A stretch of DNA of 64,000 nt from Ruminococcus bovis (GTDB taxonomy: Bacteria; Bacillota; Clostridia; Oscillospirales; Acutalibacteraceae): positions 679,941 to 743,940 of the forward strand of contig NZ_CP039381.1 in NCBI RefSeq assembly GCF_005601135.1, written 5' to 3'. Below are positions 36,985 through 45,991 of the stretch, piece after piece (within the stretch, counting starts at the first letter, position 1; every line of letters starts with the position of its first letter). The notes under the pieces are model-generated. The model was given only the letters and a program-made list of their open reading frames with translations, was not told the DNA's origin and made no database searches. Position numbers and translations under genes: made by a program.

Positions 36985-37621
36985 TGGTTTTTTCAATTTT
37001 GTCTGTTGGTAAAGGTGAGAATGATAAATTAGGGTTTGTGAGGCTGATTATGTAATAAAGGTTGATTTAGATAGCAACCGATTAATACATCTAATTTATA
37101 GTTTTTCCCTCCTTCAGTCATTCTTTAAAAGGTGAATTGCTTTGCAATTCACGAATGACAGCTTCCTCGTCTGAGGAAGCCAAGCGTAATATGTACAAAT
37201 TTGTAAGTTTGTACACAAAAAAGAAATTGTACAGACCTAGTTGCCTCCCTCGCTGAGGGAGGTGTCACCGAATGGTGACGGAAGGAGTGATTGATATTTT
37301 AAACTTGTTTAAAATATCATTATATATGAAACTTTCCTCTATTTCTAACTATAAAATATAAGAAAAATTATGAGTTACAGTTGTAGGGGACATCATTGAT
37401 GTCCCGTTACAAACTAGCCTTAATATAGGTACTTTGCCCTATATGGTAAGTTATAATTTTTAGTTTCTACATAGGATGAAGTTACATAAAACATTTTACT
37501 ATTAAACGGGCGAACAGTGTTCGCCCCTACATCTGTAAGCCAAAATTTTGCTATAATTCACACCCACAAACCCTAATTTGCAGAACTGATTTATCTTCAC
37601 CCACAAACAAAGTTGAAAAAG
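36985..37621 (-). repeat. Composite inverted-repeat element, copy 2
   Basis: Outer ends are inverted relatives of each other (left AAATTAGGGTTTGTG, right CACAAACCCTAATTT). Order: outer end, a block with palindromes TCCTCGTCTGAGGA and CCTCCCTCGCTGAGGGAGG, the palindrome GATATTTTAAAC...ATATC at 37293-37318, then a 150-bp TGTAGGGG / CCCCTACA block at 37382-37531. Compared with copy 1 the whole is reversed, except the 150-bp block, which keeps its orientation. The right end touches the stop codon of the deacetylase gene, where it may serve as terminator. Confidence 0.8.
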
Positions 37622-38395
37622 CTACTCTTTAAGGGTTCGGCCGGTAACATCGGTTTTATAATCCACTTTACAATTATCACAAACTAATTTAGAAAGAGGT
37701 ACAAACTCATAACCACTATCTCTGACTGCCTCTATAATCATAGGTAGAGCCTCAGGTGTATTCTTAGCACCGTTATGCATAAGGATAATACTGCCGTTCT
37801 GTAGCTTAGGCACAATTCTATCCACCATTTCTGCCGGAGTAGGGTCTTTCCAATCTAAGGAATCGATATCCCATTGAACACAATACATATTAAGACTTTT
37901 TACACTTTGCACAACAGTTGTGTTGTAGTCACCATATGGTGGTCTAAAAAGTTTAGGATTTTCACCTGTCAGTTCTTTTACCTTGTTATTGCAATCTTCA
38001 ATTTGCTTTTTCTGTTCATCAACACTCATTTGAGTCATATGTGGGTGGGTGTCACTATGGTTGCCTATGTCGTGACCTGCCTTATAAATATCTTTTACAT
38101 CATCAGGATATTTATCTACCCAATCACCTACCAAGAAAAATGTAGACTTTACCTTATACTCTTTCAGAATATCAAGTAGCTTATGGGTTTGTTCATCACC
38201 CCATGCAGCATCAAAAGAAATTGCAACTTGCTTTTTATCTGTTTCAACAGAATAAATAGGAAGTTCCTTTTGCTCAGTTGCAGTTTGTACTGCTTTCATT
38301 CCTGTATTTGTCAAAATTCCTATTGCAATTATTGTCACCATTAAGCAACAAAGAACAATAGCCAATCCCTTTTTGTCAAGAATAAATAAACGCAT
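37622..38395 (-). CDS. PdaB-like polysaccharide deacetylase
   Basis: 257 residues with an N-terminal membrane helix (~8-32) and an extracytoplasmic NodB domain. Motif 1 is VAISFDAAWGDEQT (the SFDAAWG form of the PdaB/YlxY group), motif 2 HSDTHPHMT, motif 3 RPPYGDYN; the last His is in LMHNGA. PdaB acts on spore or cell-wall peptidoglycan in Bacillus. I start at ATG 38395 because GGAGGT lies 4 nt upstream; a longer in-frame start (38440) would add 15 residues running into the upstream hairpin. Confidence 0.87.
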   Translation of the reverse strand: MRLFILDKKGLAIVLCCLMVTIIAIGILTNTGMKAVQTATEQKELPIYSVETDKKQVAISFDAAWGDEQTHKLLDILKEYKVKSTFFLVGDWVDKYPDDVKDIYKAGHDIGNHSDTHPHMTQMSVDEQKKQIEDCNNKVKELTGENPKLFRPPYGDYNTTVVQSVKSLNMYCVQWDIDSLDWKDPTPAEMVDRIVPKLQNGSIILMHNGAKNTPEALPMIIEAVRDSGYEFVPLSKLVCDNCKVDYKTDVTGRTLKE

Positions 38396-38427
38396 ACTGA
38401 CCTCCAAATATGTACCCATAATAGAGG

Positions 38428-38460
38428 AAACCCTCCACAATATATTTATGTGGAGGGTTT
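38428..38460 (-). terminator. Intrinsic terminator of cysE-cysS
   Basis: Arms AAACCCTCCACA / TGTGGAGGGTTT around a 9-base loop; 20 bp past the cysS stop. Confidence 0.85.
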
Positions 38461-38480
38461 TGAAATATTCTATAATTTAA

Positions 38481-39887
38481 TTATTTTACTGACCAAGTGA
38501 TACCCTCAGGTGTATCCTTGATTACAACATTCATTGCGTTAAGTTCATCACGAATAGCATCAGCAGTTGCCCAATCTTTGTTAGCTCTAGCCTCAGTTCT
38601 TTTCTTGATAAGTTCTTCAACCTTTGCAGTATCAACAGAAGAATTCTTTTCTTCCTTTAGCTTGTTAGCAGCCTTTACTAGGTCAAGGCTTAGAACCTTG
38701 TCAAAGTCATTTAGAAGATAAATCTTTGTTGCATCACTAATGTTAGCCTTTAGTACATCATAAATGCTTGTGATACCTAGAGATGTGTTTAGGTCGTTAT
38801 CCATATTTTCCTTAAACTTATCAATAAATGGCTGAGCCTCTTCCATATTTGGTTCACCTGTAGGGTTAAGGTTAGAAATCTTCTTAACCAGCTTGTTGTA
38901 TGCCTTAGCAGTATTGTCAAGGTTATCATAGCTAAATGTTAGTGGCTTACGGTAGTGTGACTGTAAGCAGAACATTCTATATACAACAGGGTTATAACCT
39001 TTTTCTTCAAGTAAAGATACAGTTAAGAAACCACCCTTACTCTTACTCATTTTACCTCTTGCATCAAGTAGGTGAGTTACATGAAACCAATAAGGACACC
39101 ACTTGTGACCGATATACGCTTCACTTTGAGCAATTTCGTTTGTATGGTGAGGGAATGCATTATCAACACCACCACAATGAATATCTAGGTATTCACCAAG
39201 GTGCTTAATTGAAATTGCAGAACATTCAATGTGCCAACCCGGATAACCGTAACCCCAAGGGCTTTCCCACTTTAGTTCTTGGTCATCAAACTTACTCTTT
39301 GTAAACCATAGTACAAAGTCAGTTTTGTTTCTCTTATTTTCATCTTCATCAACATCATCACGAACACCAACTGCTAGGTCATCTTGGTTCTGATTACCGA
39401 ACACATAGTATTCATCTAGCTTTGATGTGTCAAAGTAAACATTGCCACCGGCTTCGTAAGCATAACCTTTCTTAAGAAGTGTATCTACCATCTTAATAAA
39501 TTCAGGGATACAATGTGTTGCAGGTTCAACCACATCAGGTGTCTTAATATTAAGTTTCTTACAATCATCAAAGAAAGCATCTGTATAGAACTTTGCAATT
39601 TCAAGAACTGTCTTGTGTTCTCTCTTAGCACCGGCAAGCATTTTGTCCTCACCTGTATCGGCATCACTTGATAAATGTCCTACATCAGTAATGTTCATAA
39701 CTCTCTTTACATCATAGCCAATGTAACGAAGATACTTTTCAAGTACATCTTCCATAATGTAGGTACGCAAGTTACCGATATGTGCATAGTGGTAAACTGT
39801 AGGACCACAAGTATACATTGCAACCTTGCCTTCTGTATGTGGAACAAACTCCATCTTCTTGTTACCTAATGTGTTGTATAAAATCAT
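38481..39887 (-). CDS. cysS: Cysteinyl-tRNA synthetase
   Basis: 468 residues, full length for class I CysRS. HIGH-type motif AHIGNLRTY (residues ~35-43) and KMSKSKG (~270). Zinc ligands are seen in CGPTVY and IECSAI with HHTNE. It charges tRNA-Cys. Its ATG overlaps the cysE stop by 4 bp, so cysE and cysS form one unit, both under the T-box leader at 40560-40850. Confidence 0.96.
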   Translation of the reverse strand: MILYNTLGNKKMEFVPHTEGKVAMYTCGPTVYHYAHIGNLRTYIMEDVLEKYLRYIGYDVKRVMNITDVGHLSSDADTGEDKMLAGAKREHKTVLEIAKFYTDAFFDDCKKLNIKTPDVVEPATHCIPEFIKMVDTLLKKGYAYEAGGNVYFDTSKLDEYYVFGNQNQDDLAVGVRDDVDEDENKRNKTDFVLWFTKSKFDDQELKWESPWGYGYPGWHIECSAISIKHLGEYLDIHCGGVDNAFPHHTNEIAQSEAYIGHKWCPYWFHVTHLLDARGKMSKSKGGFLTVSLLEEKGYNPVVYRMFCLQSHYRKPLTFSYDNLDNTAKAYNKLVKKISNLNPTGEPNMEEAQPFIDKFKENMDNDLNTSLGITSIYDVLKANISDATKIYLLNDFDKVLSLDLVKAANKLKEEKNSSVDTAKVEELIKKRTEARANKDWATADAIRDELNAMNVVIKDTPEGITWSVK

Positions 39888-40513
39888 TTTTTATCCTCCA
39901 AACGCTTTTTAAGTTCTTCAATTTCGTTATTAAGTCTTTGAATTTGTTGTGTTACCGGATTGGTGTAGTGAATTTGGTCAAGAATATCAATTCTTTCACC
40001 ATGCATTTTTACTACTTGAGCAGGTACACCAACTGCAGTTGAGTCAGGTGGAATTTCATTTAGAACTACTGCACCGGCAGCAATTCTTGCATTGTCACCG
40101 ACCTTAAAAGGTCCTAACACCCTAGCACCACAACCAACAAGAACATTGTTGCCTAAGGTTGGATGTCTTTTGCCGGTATCTTTACCTGTACCACCAAGGG
40201 TAACACCTTGATAAAGAGTACAGTTCTCACCGATTTCCGTTGTTTCACCAATAACAACACCCATACCATGGTCAATGAAAAGACCTTTACCGATAGTAGC
40301 TCCGGGATGAATTTCAATACCTGTTTTGTGTCTTGAACGCTGACTGATAAATCTAGCGATAAATTTCATATTATGTCTAAAGAACCAGTTGGCTCTTCTG
40401 TGACTTCTTACTGCCTTGTATCCTGAGTAAAGGAAGAAAACTTCCAGCCTGTTTCTGGCAGCCGGATCTCTCTCCATTACGGCATCAAGGTCAGATTTCA
40501 TAGTTCTGAACAT
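39884..40513 (-). CDS. cysE: Serine O-acetyltransferase CysE
   Basis: 209 residues. The N-terminal helical part is short, followed by a left-handed beta-helix of hexapeptide repeats (IHPGATIGKGLFIDHGMGVV, then GARVLGPFKVGDNARIAAGAVV). Catalytic His and Asp are in FIDHGMGVVIG. It makes O-acetylserine for cysteine synthesis. It is the first gene after the T-box leader, and GGAGT lies upstream of its ATG. Confidence 0.95.
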   Translation of the reverse strand: MFRTMKSDLDAVMERDPAARNRLEVFFLYSGYKAVRSHRRANWFFRHNMKFIARFISQRSRHKTGIEIHPGATIGKGLFIDHGMGVVIGETTEIGENCTLYQGVTLGGTGKDTGKRHPTLGNNVLVGCGARVLGPFKVGDNARIAAGAVVLNEIPPDSTAVGVPAQVVKMHGERIDILDQIHYTNPVTQQIQRLNNEIEELKKRLEDKK

Positions 40514-40559
40514 TCTTACTTTTCAACTCCTATGAGACTTTATATTATATATTATGCTG

Positions 40560-40850
40560 TAAAAAATTTTTGTAATAAAAAAGCCCTGTACAAAAGTACA
40601 GGACGAATATATCGTGGTTCCACCTGAGTTTGGTCTTTCTGACTTTTAATAAAATCAAAGCAACCCTCAAATCCTTAACGCAGAAATACGGACAAAGATA
40701 CTACTTTCCCTTTGTCAGCTCATGGGTGCATTTCTTCAAAAATCCTTTGAAAACGCTTTCAGCCAATGGCGTTTACTCTCTGACAAAATCAAGATGAATA
40801 CTTCTCCCAATCAAAGCCTTTTTAATATCATCACTATTATATACTTAGAT
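40560..40850 (-). promoter_or_regulatory. T-box leader with cysteine (UGC) specifier controlling cysE-cysS
   Basis: On the minus strand a T-box leader is readable: a stem I segment with AGAGAG and the sequence GAAATGCACCC, in which TGC (40730-40728) is the likely cysteine specifier; the T-box bulge AGGTGGAACCACG (40625-40613); and a terminator CCTGTAC TTTT GTACAGG followed by GCTTTTTTATT (40602-40575). Uncharged tRNA-Cys should pair with the specifier and GGAA bulge to open the terminator. Confidence 0.9.
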
Positions 40851-40852
40851 AA

Positions 40853-40882
40853 AGAAAAAAGCAAGAGTAAAAACTCTTGCTT
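40853..40882 (-). terminator. Intrinsic terminator of the pgsA/lipoprotein unit
   Basis: Arms GCAAGAGT / ACTCTTGC around AAAA, followed on the minus strand by TTTTTTTC. Confidence 0.85.
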
Positions 40883-40887
40883 AAAAA

Positions 40888-41355
40888 TTATTTTTCGTAA
40901 GTCCAAACAACCATATAGTGTCTATCCTTAATAGCAAAAACTTTATGACCGTCAGCCTCTTTTATCTTTCTTGTTTTTGCTCTGATTAGATGAACTTTTA
41001 GCTTTGCTCCATTGTCAAGTTTATAACTGTTCCACATAGAACTCTTTACACATTTTCTTGAAATATCAGGAATGTAATAGTCAGATTCTTTACCGGCAAA
41101 GTAATATTTATTATCCTTAACCATCATAGGTGCAAGAACAATATCCGTCTTATTATTATGAGCAATCCAAATAATTACATCATCGCTTACCTGTGCTCTG
41201 GTAATGCCTCTTTTAATATAAATTGCACTATTCTGCGTTTTGTTATTTTCATAAGCCTCTGATGGACTACTGCAATATTCATTACTTGTACAACCAACTA
41301 AAGAAACTGCAATAACAACTACTAATAAAAATGATAAAATTCTTTTAACTTTCAT
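40888..41355 (-). CDS. Small lipoprotein of unknown function
   Basis: 155 residues with signal peptide and lipobox LVGC (MKVKRILSFLLVVVIAVSLV, Cys22). The mature domain has no recognised family; it is polar and ends DRHYMVVWTYEK. It is the last gene before the hairpin at 40853, 26 bp after pgsA, so it may be co-transcribed with the recA-recX-rimO-pgsA genes. Confidence 0.7.
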   Translation of the reverse strand: MKVKRILSFLLVVVIAVSLVGCTSNEYCSSPSEAYENNKTQNSAIYIKRGITRAQVSDDVIIWIAHNNKTDIVLAPMMVKDNKYYFAGKESDYYIPDISRKCVKSSMWNSYKLDNGAKLKVHLIRAKTRKIKEADGHKVFAIKDRHYMVVWTYEK

Positions 41356-41381
41356 TTTCCAAATCTCTTTTCATCTTAGTT

Positions 41382-41969
41382 TTAGTTATCTTTTAGAAAA
41401 CCGATATTATCCTTTAGATAAATAATACCACTAATCAAGGTGAATAAAGTAGATAGCCAAATCAAGCCATTACCTATGTAATAGAAAACTTCACTGACAA
41501 AGCCTGTAGAAATTTTCATTGCATTAAGCACTTCAAGTACAACTTGCATAGCAAATATAACTGAGATACCTACCATCTGAGAAACTGTTTTGATTTTGCC
41601 CCAAATATTGGCAGCAACAACCTTGCCACTTGAGGCAGCAACAAGCCTTATGCCTGAAACGGCAAATTCTCTAAACAACACTATGATAACCGGTATTGCA
41701 CCGAAAGAACCAAGTAAACCAACTTGCAAAAAACAAACTAAAGCAGTTAGCACAAGAATTTTGTCTGCTAATGGGTCTGCAAATTTTCCGAAGTCAGTAA
41801 CAAGGTTTCTGCTTCTTGCAATTTTACCGTCAAGTGTATCTGTAACAGATGCAACACCAAATATACAACCTGCCACTAAGTAGTGGAAAGGAAAGTTAAC
41901 CAGCATTGCAATAATGAAAAATGGTACTAAGATAATTCTTAGTAATGTCAATTTGTTTGGTAGGTTCAT
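41382..41969 (-). CDS. pgsA: CDP-diacylglycerol--glycerol-3-phosphate 3-phosphatidyltransferase
   Basis: 195 residues, an integral membrane enzyme of the CDP-alcohol phosphotransferase family. The signature D-x2-DG-x2-AR-x8-G-x3-D-x3-D is complete in TDTLDGKIARSRNLVTDFGK followed by FADPLADK. It makes phosphatidylglycerolphosphate, the first step to phosphatidylglycerol and cardiolipin. About four or five membrane helices are visible. It follows rimO by 13 bp, part of the recA-recX-rimO-pgsA series. Confidence 0.93.
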   Translation of the reverse strand: MNLPNKLTLLRIILVPFFIIAMLVNFPFHYLVAGCIFGVASVTDTLDGKIARSRNLVTDFGKFADPLADKILVLTALVCFLQVGLLGSFGAIPVIIVLFREFAVSGIRLVAASSGKVVAANIWGKIKTVSQMVGISVIFAMQVVLEVLNAMKISTGFVSEVFYYIGNGLIWLSTLFTLISGIIYLKDNIGFLKDN

Positions 41970-41982
41970 CTAATCAATCCTA

Positions 41983-43311
41983 TTAAATAATTTCACCAAC
42001 AAGTGAACTGTCAATAAAGTCGGTGATTTTAATTTTATAAAATTCTCCAACAGTCGGTTTGTCTTCACCGGCTGTAAAGAAAGTTACTGTATCAACATCA
42101 GGTGCATCCTGATAACTTCTGCCAAAGTAACATTCAGCATATCTATCATAGCCCTCACATACAACTTCCATTTCTTTACCAATCTGGTTCTGTAAGAATT
42201 CATCCATTATGTAGCTTTGCTGATCCATAACAATCTCAGCTCTATGGTTCTTTACATCTTCATCAATTTGGTTAGGGAAAGTAGCTGCCGGAGTACCTTC
42301 TTCAATACTATATGGGAAACAACCCATTCTCTCAAACTTTGCTTCCTTAATAAATTCGCAAAGTTCAGTAAATTCTTCTTCAGTTTCACCCGGGAAACCG
42401 GCAATAAATGTTGTACGGATAACAAGGTTAGGAATTTCTTTTCTTAACTTTCTTAGTAAAGCAAGTAACTCATCCTTGTCACCTGAACGGTTCATTCTGC
42501 GAAGAACATCTTTGTTACAATGTTGAAGTGGTAAGTCGATATATTTACAGATTTTGTCCTCATTCTTGATAACATCAATAAGTTCATCTGTAATCTTATC
42601 CGGATAACAGTATAGCACTCTTATCCACTTTAGTCCATCTATTTTGCAAAGTTCTTTTAAAAGTTCTGCCAACTTGTATTCGCCGTAAAGGTCCATACCA
42701 TATCTTGTGGTGTCTTGGGCAATAACATTAAGTTCCTTAACACCTTTACTTGCAAGACCTTTTGCTTCTTCAATAATATTTTCCATTTTACGACTTCTGT
42801 GACCACCACGAATAAGTGGAATTGCACAGTAAGTACAACGGTTGTCACAACCCTCGGAAATCTTAATGTATGCAGTATGCTGAGGTGTTGACTGTAATCT
42901 TTTGCCTTCAAGTGGCATAAGAAGTTTGTCAGGATGAGCCTGAACTTTCTCATCCCCCATAACCTTATCAAGAATAGCAACAATATCATTATTTGCACCG
43001 ATACCGACTACTGCGTCAATCTCGCACATTTCTTTCATCATATCGTTGTTATATCTTTCAGCCAAACAACCTGTAACAATAATTTTCTTAATCTGACCTT
43101 CTCTCTTAAGAGTAGAAAGTTCAAGAATTTCGTCAATACTTTCTTGCTTTGCTGACTCAATGAAACCACAAGTATTTACGATTGCCACATCACAAACACC
43201 GGGATCTTCCGAGATTTCATAACCGGCTTCTCTAATCTTATAGAAAAGCATTTCAGCATCTACTTGGTTCTTTGCACAACCAAGCGAAACAATACTAACT
43301 TTAGTAGCCAT
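41983..43311 (-). CDS. rimO: Ribosomal protein uS12 methylthiotransferase RimO
   Basis: 442 residues. UPF0004 domain with cysteines (SLGCAKNQVD, NTCGF, TGCLAER), radical SAM motif CDNRCTYCAIP and a C-terminal TRAM domain (~375-442). It methylthiolates an Asp of S12. I start at ATG 43311 with AAGGGG 7 nt upstream, overlapping the recX 3' end by 11 bp; an in-frame ATG at 43332 would add seven residues. Confidence 0.94.
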   Translation of the reverse strand: MATKVSIVSLGCAKNQVDAEMLFYKIREAGYEISEDPGVCDVAIVNTCGFIESAKQESIDEILELSTLKREGQIKKIIVTGCLAERYNNDMMKEMCEIDAVVGIGANNDIVAILDKVMGDEKVQAHPDKLLMPLEGKRLQSTPQHTAYIKISEGCDNRCTYCAIPLIRGGHRSRKMENIIEEAKGLASKGVKELNVIAQDTTRYGMDLYGEYKLAELLKELCKIDGLKWIRVLYCYPDKITDELIDVIKNEDKICKYIDLPLQHCNKDVLRRMNRSGDKDELLALLRKLRKEIPNLVIRTTFIAGFPGETEEEFTELCEFIKEAKFERMGCFPYSIEEGTPAATFPNQIDEDVKNHRAEIVMDQQSYIMDEFLQNQIGKEMEVVCEGYDRYAECYFGRSYQDAPDVDTVTFFTAGEDKPTVGEFYKIKITDFIDSSLVGEII

Positions 43312-43921
43312 AATTTTCCCCTTCATATTCACTCATAACAGACTTAATGTCATCCCAAGAAAAGCCCTTTCTCTGTAGTCCTGAGATTGCTCTTCTCTTG
43401 TACTTTTCATCTGTGGTGAAATTCTTATATTTTTTCTCAATAATAATTCTTATCTGTTCCCTTTGGTCAACTTCGGTTTCTTCCATTATAATGTCAATGA
43501 GATTACGGTCAATGCCCTTTTCCATTAACTTATACTTTGCACCTCTTGGTGAAAGGTGCTTACTGCCAAGGGTTAGTTCCTTGTAATATCTTCTTGCATA
43601 GTTTTCATCATTTACAAGACCTAAGTCCTTTAGCTTTGCTACGGCAGCAAGTGCCGACTCTTCGCTATAATCTCTCTTAATCTTGTCTACAAGCTCCTTT
43701 TCGCTATGGTCACGATAGGATATTAGCCAAAGTGCCTTTTCTTTAGCCCTCTTGTTGTTGCTTTCTATTACAAGGTTATGCAAGTCTTCATCGTCAATTT
43801 CTACACCGGCACGAATATGATTTGCAAGTAAAGTTTCTGTATCAAGTTTCATTGCAAATTCACCGTCAATATACAGTGCAGAAAATGACTTTCTCCTAGG
43901 CTCAACGGCAGTAACAACCAT
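43301..43921 (-). CDS. recX: RecA regulator RecX
   Basis: 206 residues, all helical, with the RecX three-helix repeats (ALWLISYRDHSEKELVDKIK, LVNDENYARRYYKEL, AISGLQRKGFSWDDIKSVMS). It binds RecA filaments and limits their growth. Its ATG shares a base with the end of recA (at 43921), and rimO starts inside its last codons, so translation of the three is coupled. Confidence 0.92.
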   Translation of the reverse strand: MVVTAVEPRRKSFSALYIDGEFAMKLDTETLLANHIRAGVEIDDEDLHNLVIESNNKRAKEKALWLISYRDHSEKELVDKIKRDYSEESALAAVAKLKDLGLVNDENYARRYYKELTLGSKHLSPRGAKYKLMEKGIDRNLIDIIMEETEVDQREQIRIIIEKKYKNFTTDEKYKRRAISGLQRKGFSWDDIKSVMSEYEGENYGY

Positions 43922-45060
43922 TAGTCTTCAACCAAAATATCAAGCTTTGCATCAGCCTTAGCCGGTGCTTTCTTTGCAGGTTCTTTCTTAGCTGTTTTCT
44001 TCTCAGCAGGTGAAGGAATATTCGGTGTAATCTCAGGTACTTTAGCACCCTTTTTCATTTTCTTAGTTTCTCTTAGGTGGTCAATATTAGCAAGTACCTT
44101 TTCTTCAATTTCCTTAGCCAATTCTTCATTTTCTTCAAGTAACATCTTAACCTTATCTCTACCTTGGCCAAGTCTTGTTTCACCATAACTAAACCAAGCA
44201 CCGGCCTTGTTGATAACATCAGTATCAACTGCAAGGTCAATAAGTTCACCGATTCTAGAGATACCTTTACCGTACATAATGTCGAAATAAGCCTCTTTAA
44301 ATGGAGGTGCAATCTTGTTCTTTACAACCTTAACCTTAGTACGGTTACCGATAACTTCACCGTTAACCTTAATAGCCTCAGCTTTTCTAACTTCAAGTCT
44401 TACGGAAGAATAGAACTTTAATGCTCTACCACCCGGTGTAACCTCCGGATTACCGTAAACAACACCAACTTTTTCTCTAAGCTGATTTATGAAAATTGCA
44501 ACACAGTTACTTTTATTAATAGCACCGGCAAGTTTTCTAAGTGCTTGTGACATCAGTCTTGCTTGTAGACCAACATGGGAGTCACCCATTTCACCCTCAA
44601 TTTCAGCCTTTGGTACAAGTGCTGCTACTGAGTCAACTACAAGTACATCAATAGCACCTGAACGAATAAGAGCCTCTGCAATTTCCAGAGCATCTTCACC
44701 TGTATCAGGCTGAGCAACAAGAAGGTTATCAATATCAACACCAAGAGCCTCTGCATATACCGGATCAAGAGCATGTTCAACATCAATAAATGCAACATTG
44801 CCACCGTCTTTTTGACCTTCGGCAATACAGTGAAGTGATAGTGTTGTTTTACCTGATGATTCAGGTCCGTAAATTTCAATAATTCTGCCACGAGGTAAGC
44901 CACCGATACCTAAAGCAATATCAAGTCCCAAAGAACCTGTACTAACATGACCTACACTCATATGTTCGTTCTGTCCAAGACGCATTACTGCACCTTTACC
45001 AAATTGTTTTTCTATCTGACTAAGAGCTGTCTGTAGCGCTTTATTCTTATCTACTGCCAT
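43921..45060 (-). CDS. recA: Recombinase RecA
   Basis: 379 residues. Walker A GPESSGKT (65-72), Walker B-type [10 protein letters not shown] and [10 protein letters not shown], and loop L2 region [20 protein letters not shown] are intact. The C-terminal tail is unusually rich in Lys/Ala/Pro ([15 protein letters not shown]), unlike the acidic tail of E. coli RecA, before a short acidic end. It acts in strand exchange and LexA cleavage. Promoter at 45110-45139; a palindrome at 45081-45096 lies 20 bp upstream of the ATG. Confidence 0.97.
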   Translation of the reverse strand: MAVDKNKALQTALSQIEKQFGKGAVMRLGQNEHMSVGHVSTGSLGLDIALGIGGLPRGRIIEIYGPESSGKTTLSLHCIAEGQKDGGNVAFIDVEHALDPVYAEALGVDIDNLLVAQPDTGEDALEIAEALIRSGAIDVLVVDSVAALVPKAEIEGEMGDSHVGLQARLMSQALRKLAGAINKSNCVAIFINQLREKVGVVYGNPEVTPGGRALKFYSSVRLEVRKAEAIKVNGEVIGNRTKVKVVKNKIAPPFKEAYFDIMYGKGISRIGELIDLAVDTDVINKAGAWFSYGETRLGQGRDKVKMLLEENEELAKEIEEKVLANIDHLRETKKMKKGAKVPEITPNIPSPAEKKTAKKEPAKKAPAKADAKLDILVED

Positions 45061-45080
45061 AATAATACATCCTTTTCATT

Positions 45081-45096
45081 GTCCCAAAAATAGGAC
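45081..45096. promoter_or_regulatory. Palindrome upstream of recA (possible operator)
   Basis: GTCCCAAAAATAGGAC lies between the recA promoter and its start codon, near the expected transcript start. It is nearly identical to 20803-20818 before cas3. It does not look like the GAAC-N4-GTTC LexA box of most Firmicutes. Confidence 0.45.
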
Positions 45097-45109
45097 TTAG
45101 TTCTTACTT

Positions 45110-45139
45110 ATTATAAATTATGGTTATACAAAAAGTCAA
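45110..45139 (-). promoter_or_regulatory. Sigma-A-type promoter of recA
   Basis: On the minus strand TTGACT (45139-45134), an 18-bp spacer and TATAAT (45115-45110). Confidence 0.7.
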
Positions 45140-45163
45140 CTAAAAAATCGAACAAACTTTCTA

Positions 45164-45991
45164 TTACAAAAGATAAGTCCCATTTATAGCCCTCTGAATA
45201 TTTCCTAAGTCTAAAAATTCCTTTATATTTACAAATCCTTTTTCTGTCATCATAGCTTTTACATCATCAAACTGATTTTCACCAAGTTCAAAACTCAGCA
45301 TACCACCGATTTTTAGCTTACTGCTGTATTTTGACACAATAGCCTTATAAAAGTCAAGACCTGTTACTCCACCTTCAAGTGCCATAGTAGGTTCACTTTT
45401 TACTTCTTCTTGCAAGGTTAACATATCTTCTTGTTTAATATATGGTGGGTTACTGATGATTAAGTCAAAGTAACCATCTTCAAAGTCTTTGTAAAGTAAA
45501 TTCAAATCACCTTTATGCAAAATAATATTGCAATTATGGAATTTGATATTTTTCTCTAAATATACAATTGCTTTTTCTGACAATTCCAAAGCATGAACTT
45601 CACTACCGGGAAACATTTTCTTTAATGTAATAGGAATTATACCACTGCCTGAACATAAGTCTAAAATCTTTGGACTGTCTATATTACGCAAATAAGGGAT
45701 GACACTACTTACCACAACTTCTGTGTCGTCCCTTGGAATCAGCACACCCTCACCTATAAAGTAGTCGTTGCCCATAAAGGACCACTTACCAAGTATATAC
45801 TGTAAAGGATAGCCGTTTTGTCGTTTATTTAAGATTTCAAAAATTTCTTTTTCTTGTTCCTTTGAAACCTCTTTTTTTGAATTAAGGATTTGACCCATTG
45901 AGTCAAATCCTGTAACCATTTCAATAATACTTTTACTTTCTTCACTGTTAAGTTCTGAAGAAAGTTTATTTTTCATTTCAGCTAAAATCAT
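45164..45991 (-). CDS. prmC: Peptide chain release factor N5-glutamine methyltransferase PrmC
   Basis: 275 residues. AdoMet motif I ILDLCSGSGIIPITL and the catalytic NPPY in LIISNPPYIKQED are present. It methylates the GGQ glutamine of RF1 and RF2. prfA, its usual neighbour, is not in this window; instead it overlaps the yqhQ-like gene upstream by 4 bp (ATGA). Confidence 0.93.
   Translation of the reverse strand: MILAEMKNKLSSELNSEESKSIIEMVTGFDSMGQILNSKKEVSKEQEKEIFEILNKRQNGYPLQYILGKWSFMGNDYFIGEGVLIPRDDTEVVVSSVIPYLRNIDSPKILDLCSGSGIIPITLKKMFPGSEVHALELSEKAIVYLEKNIKFHNCNIILHKGDLNLLYKDFEDGYFDLIISNPPYIKQEDMLTLQEEVKSEPTMALEGGVTGLDFYKAIVSKYSSKLKIGGMLSFELGENQFDDVKAMMTEKGFVNIKEFLDLGNIQRAINGTYLL

Noticed and set aside
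40722..40931. Plus-strand open frame of 69 codons in the T-box region
   Set aside because: It lies over the T-box leader and a terminator on the other strand, with no SD or protein features.
45081..45096. Calling the recA palindrome a LexA box
   Set aside because: The known Firmicute LexA consensus (GAAC-N4-GTTC) is not present; only the position is suggestive.
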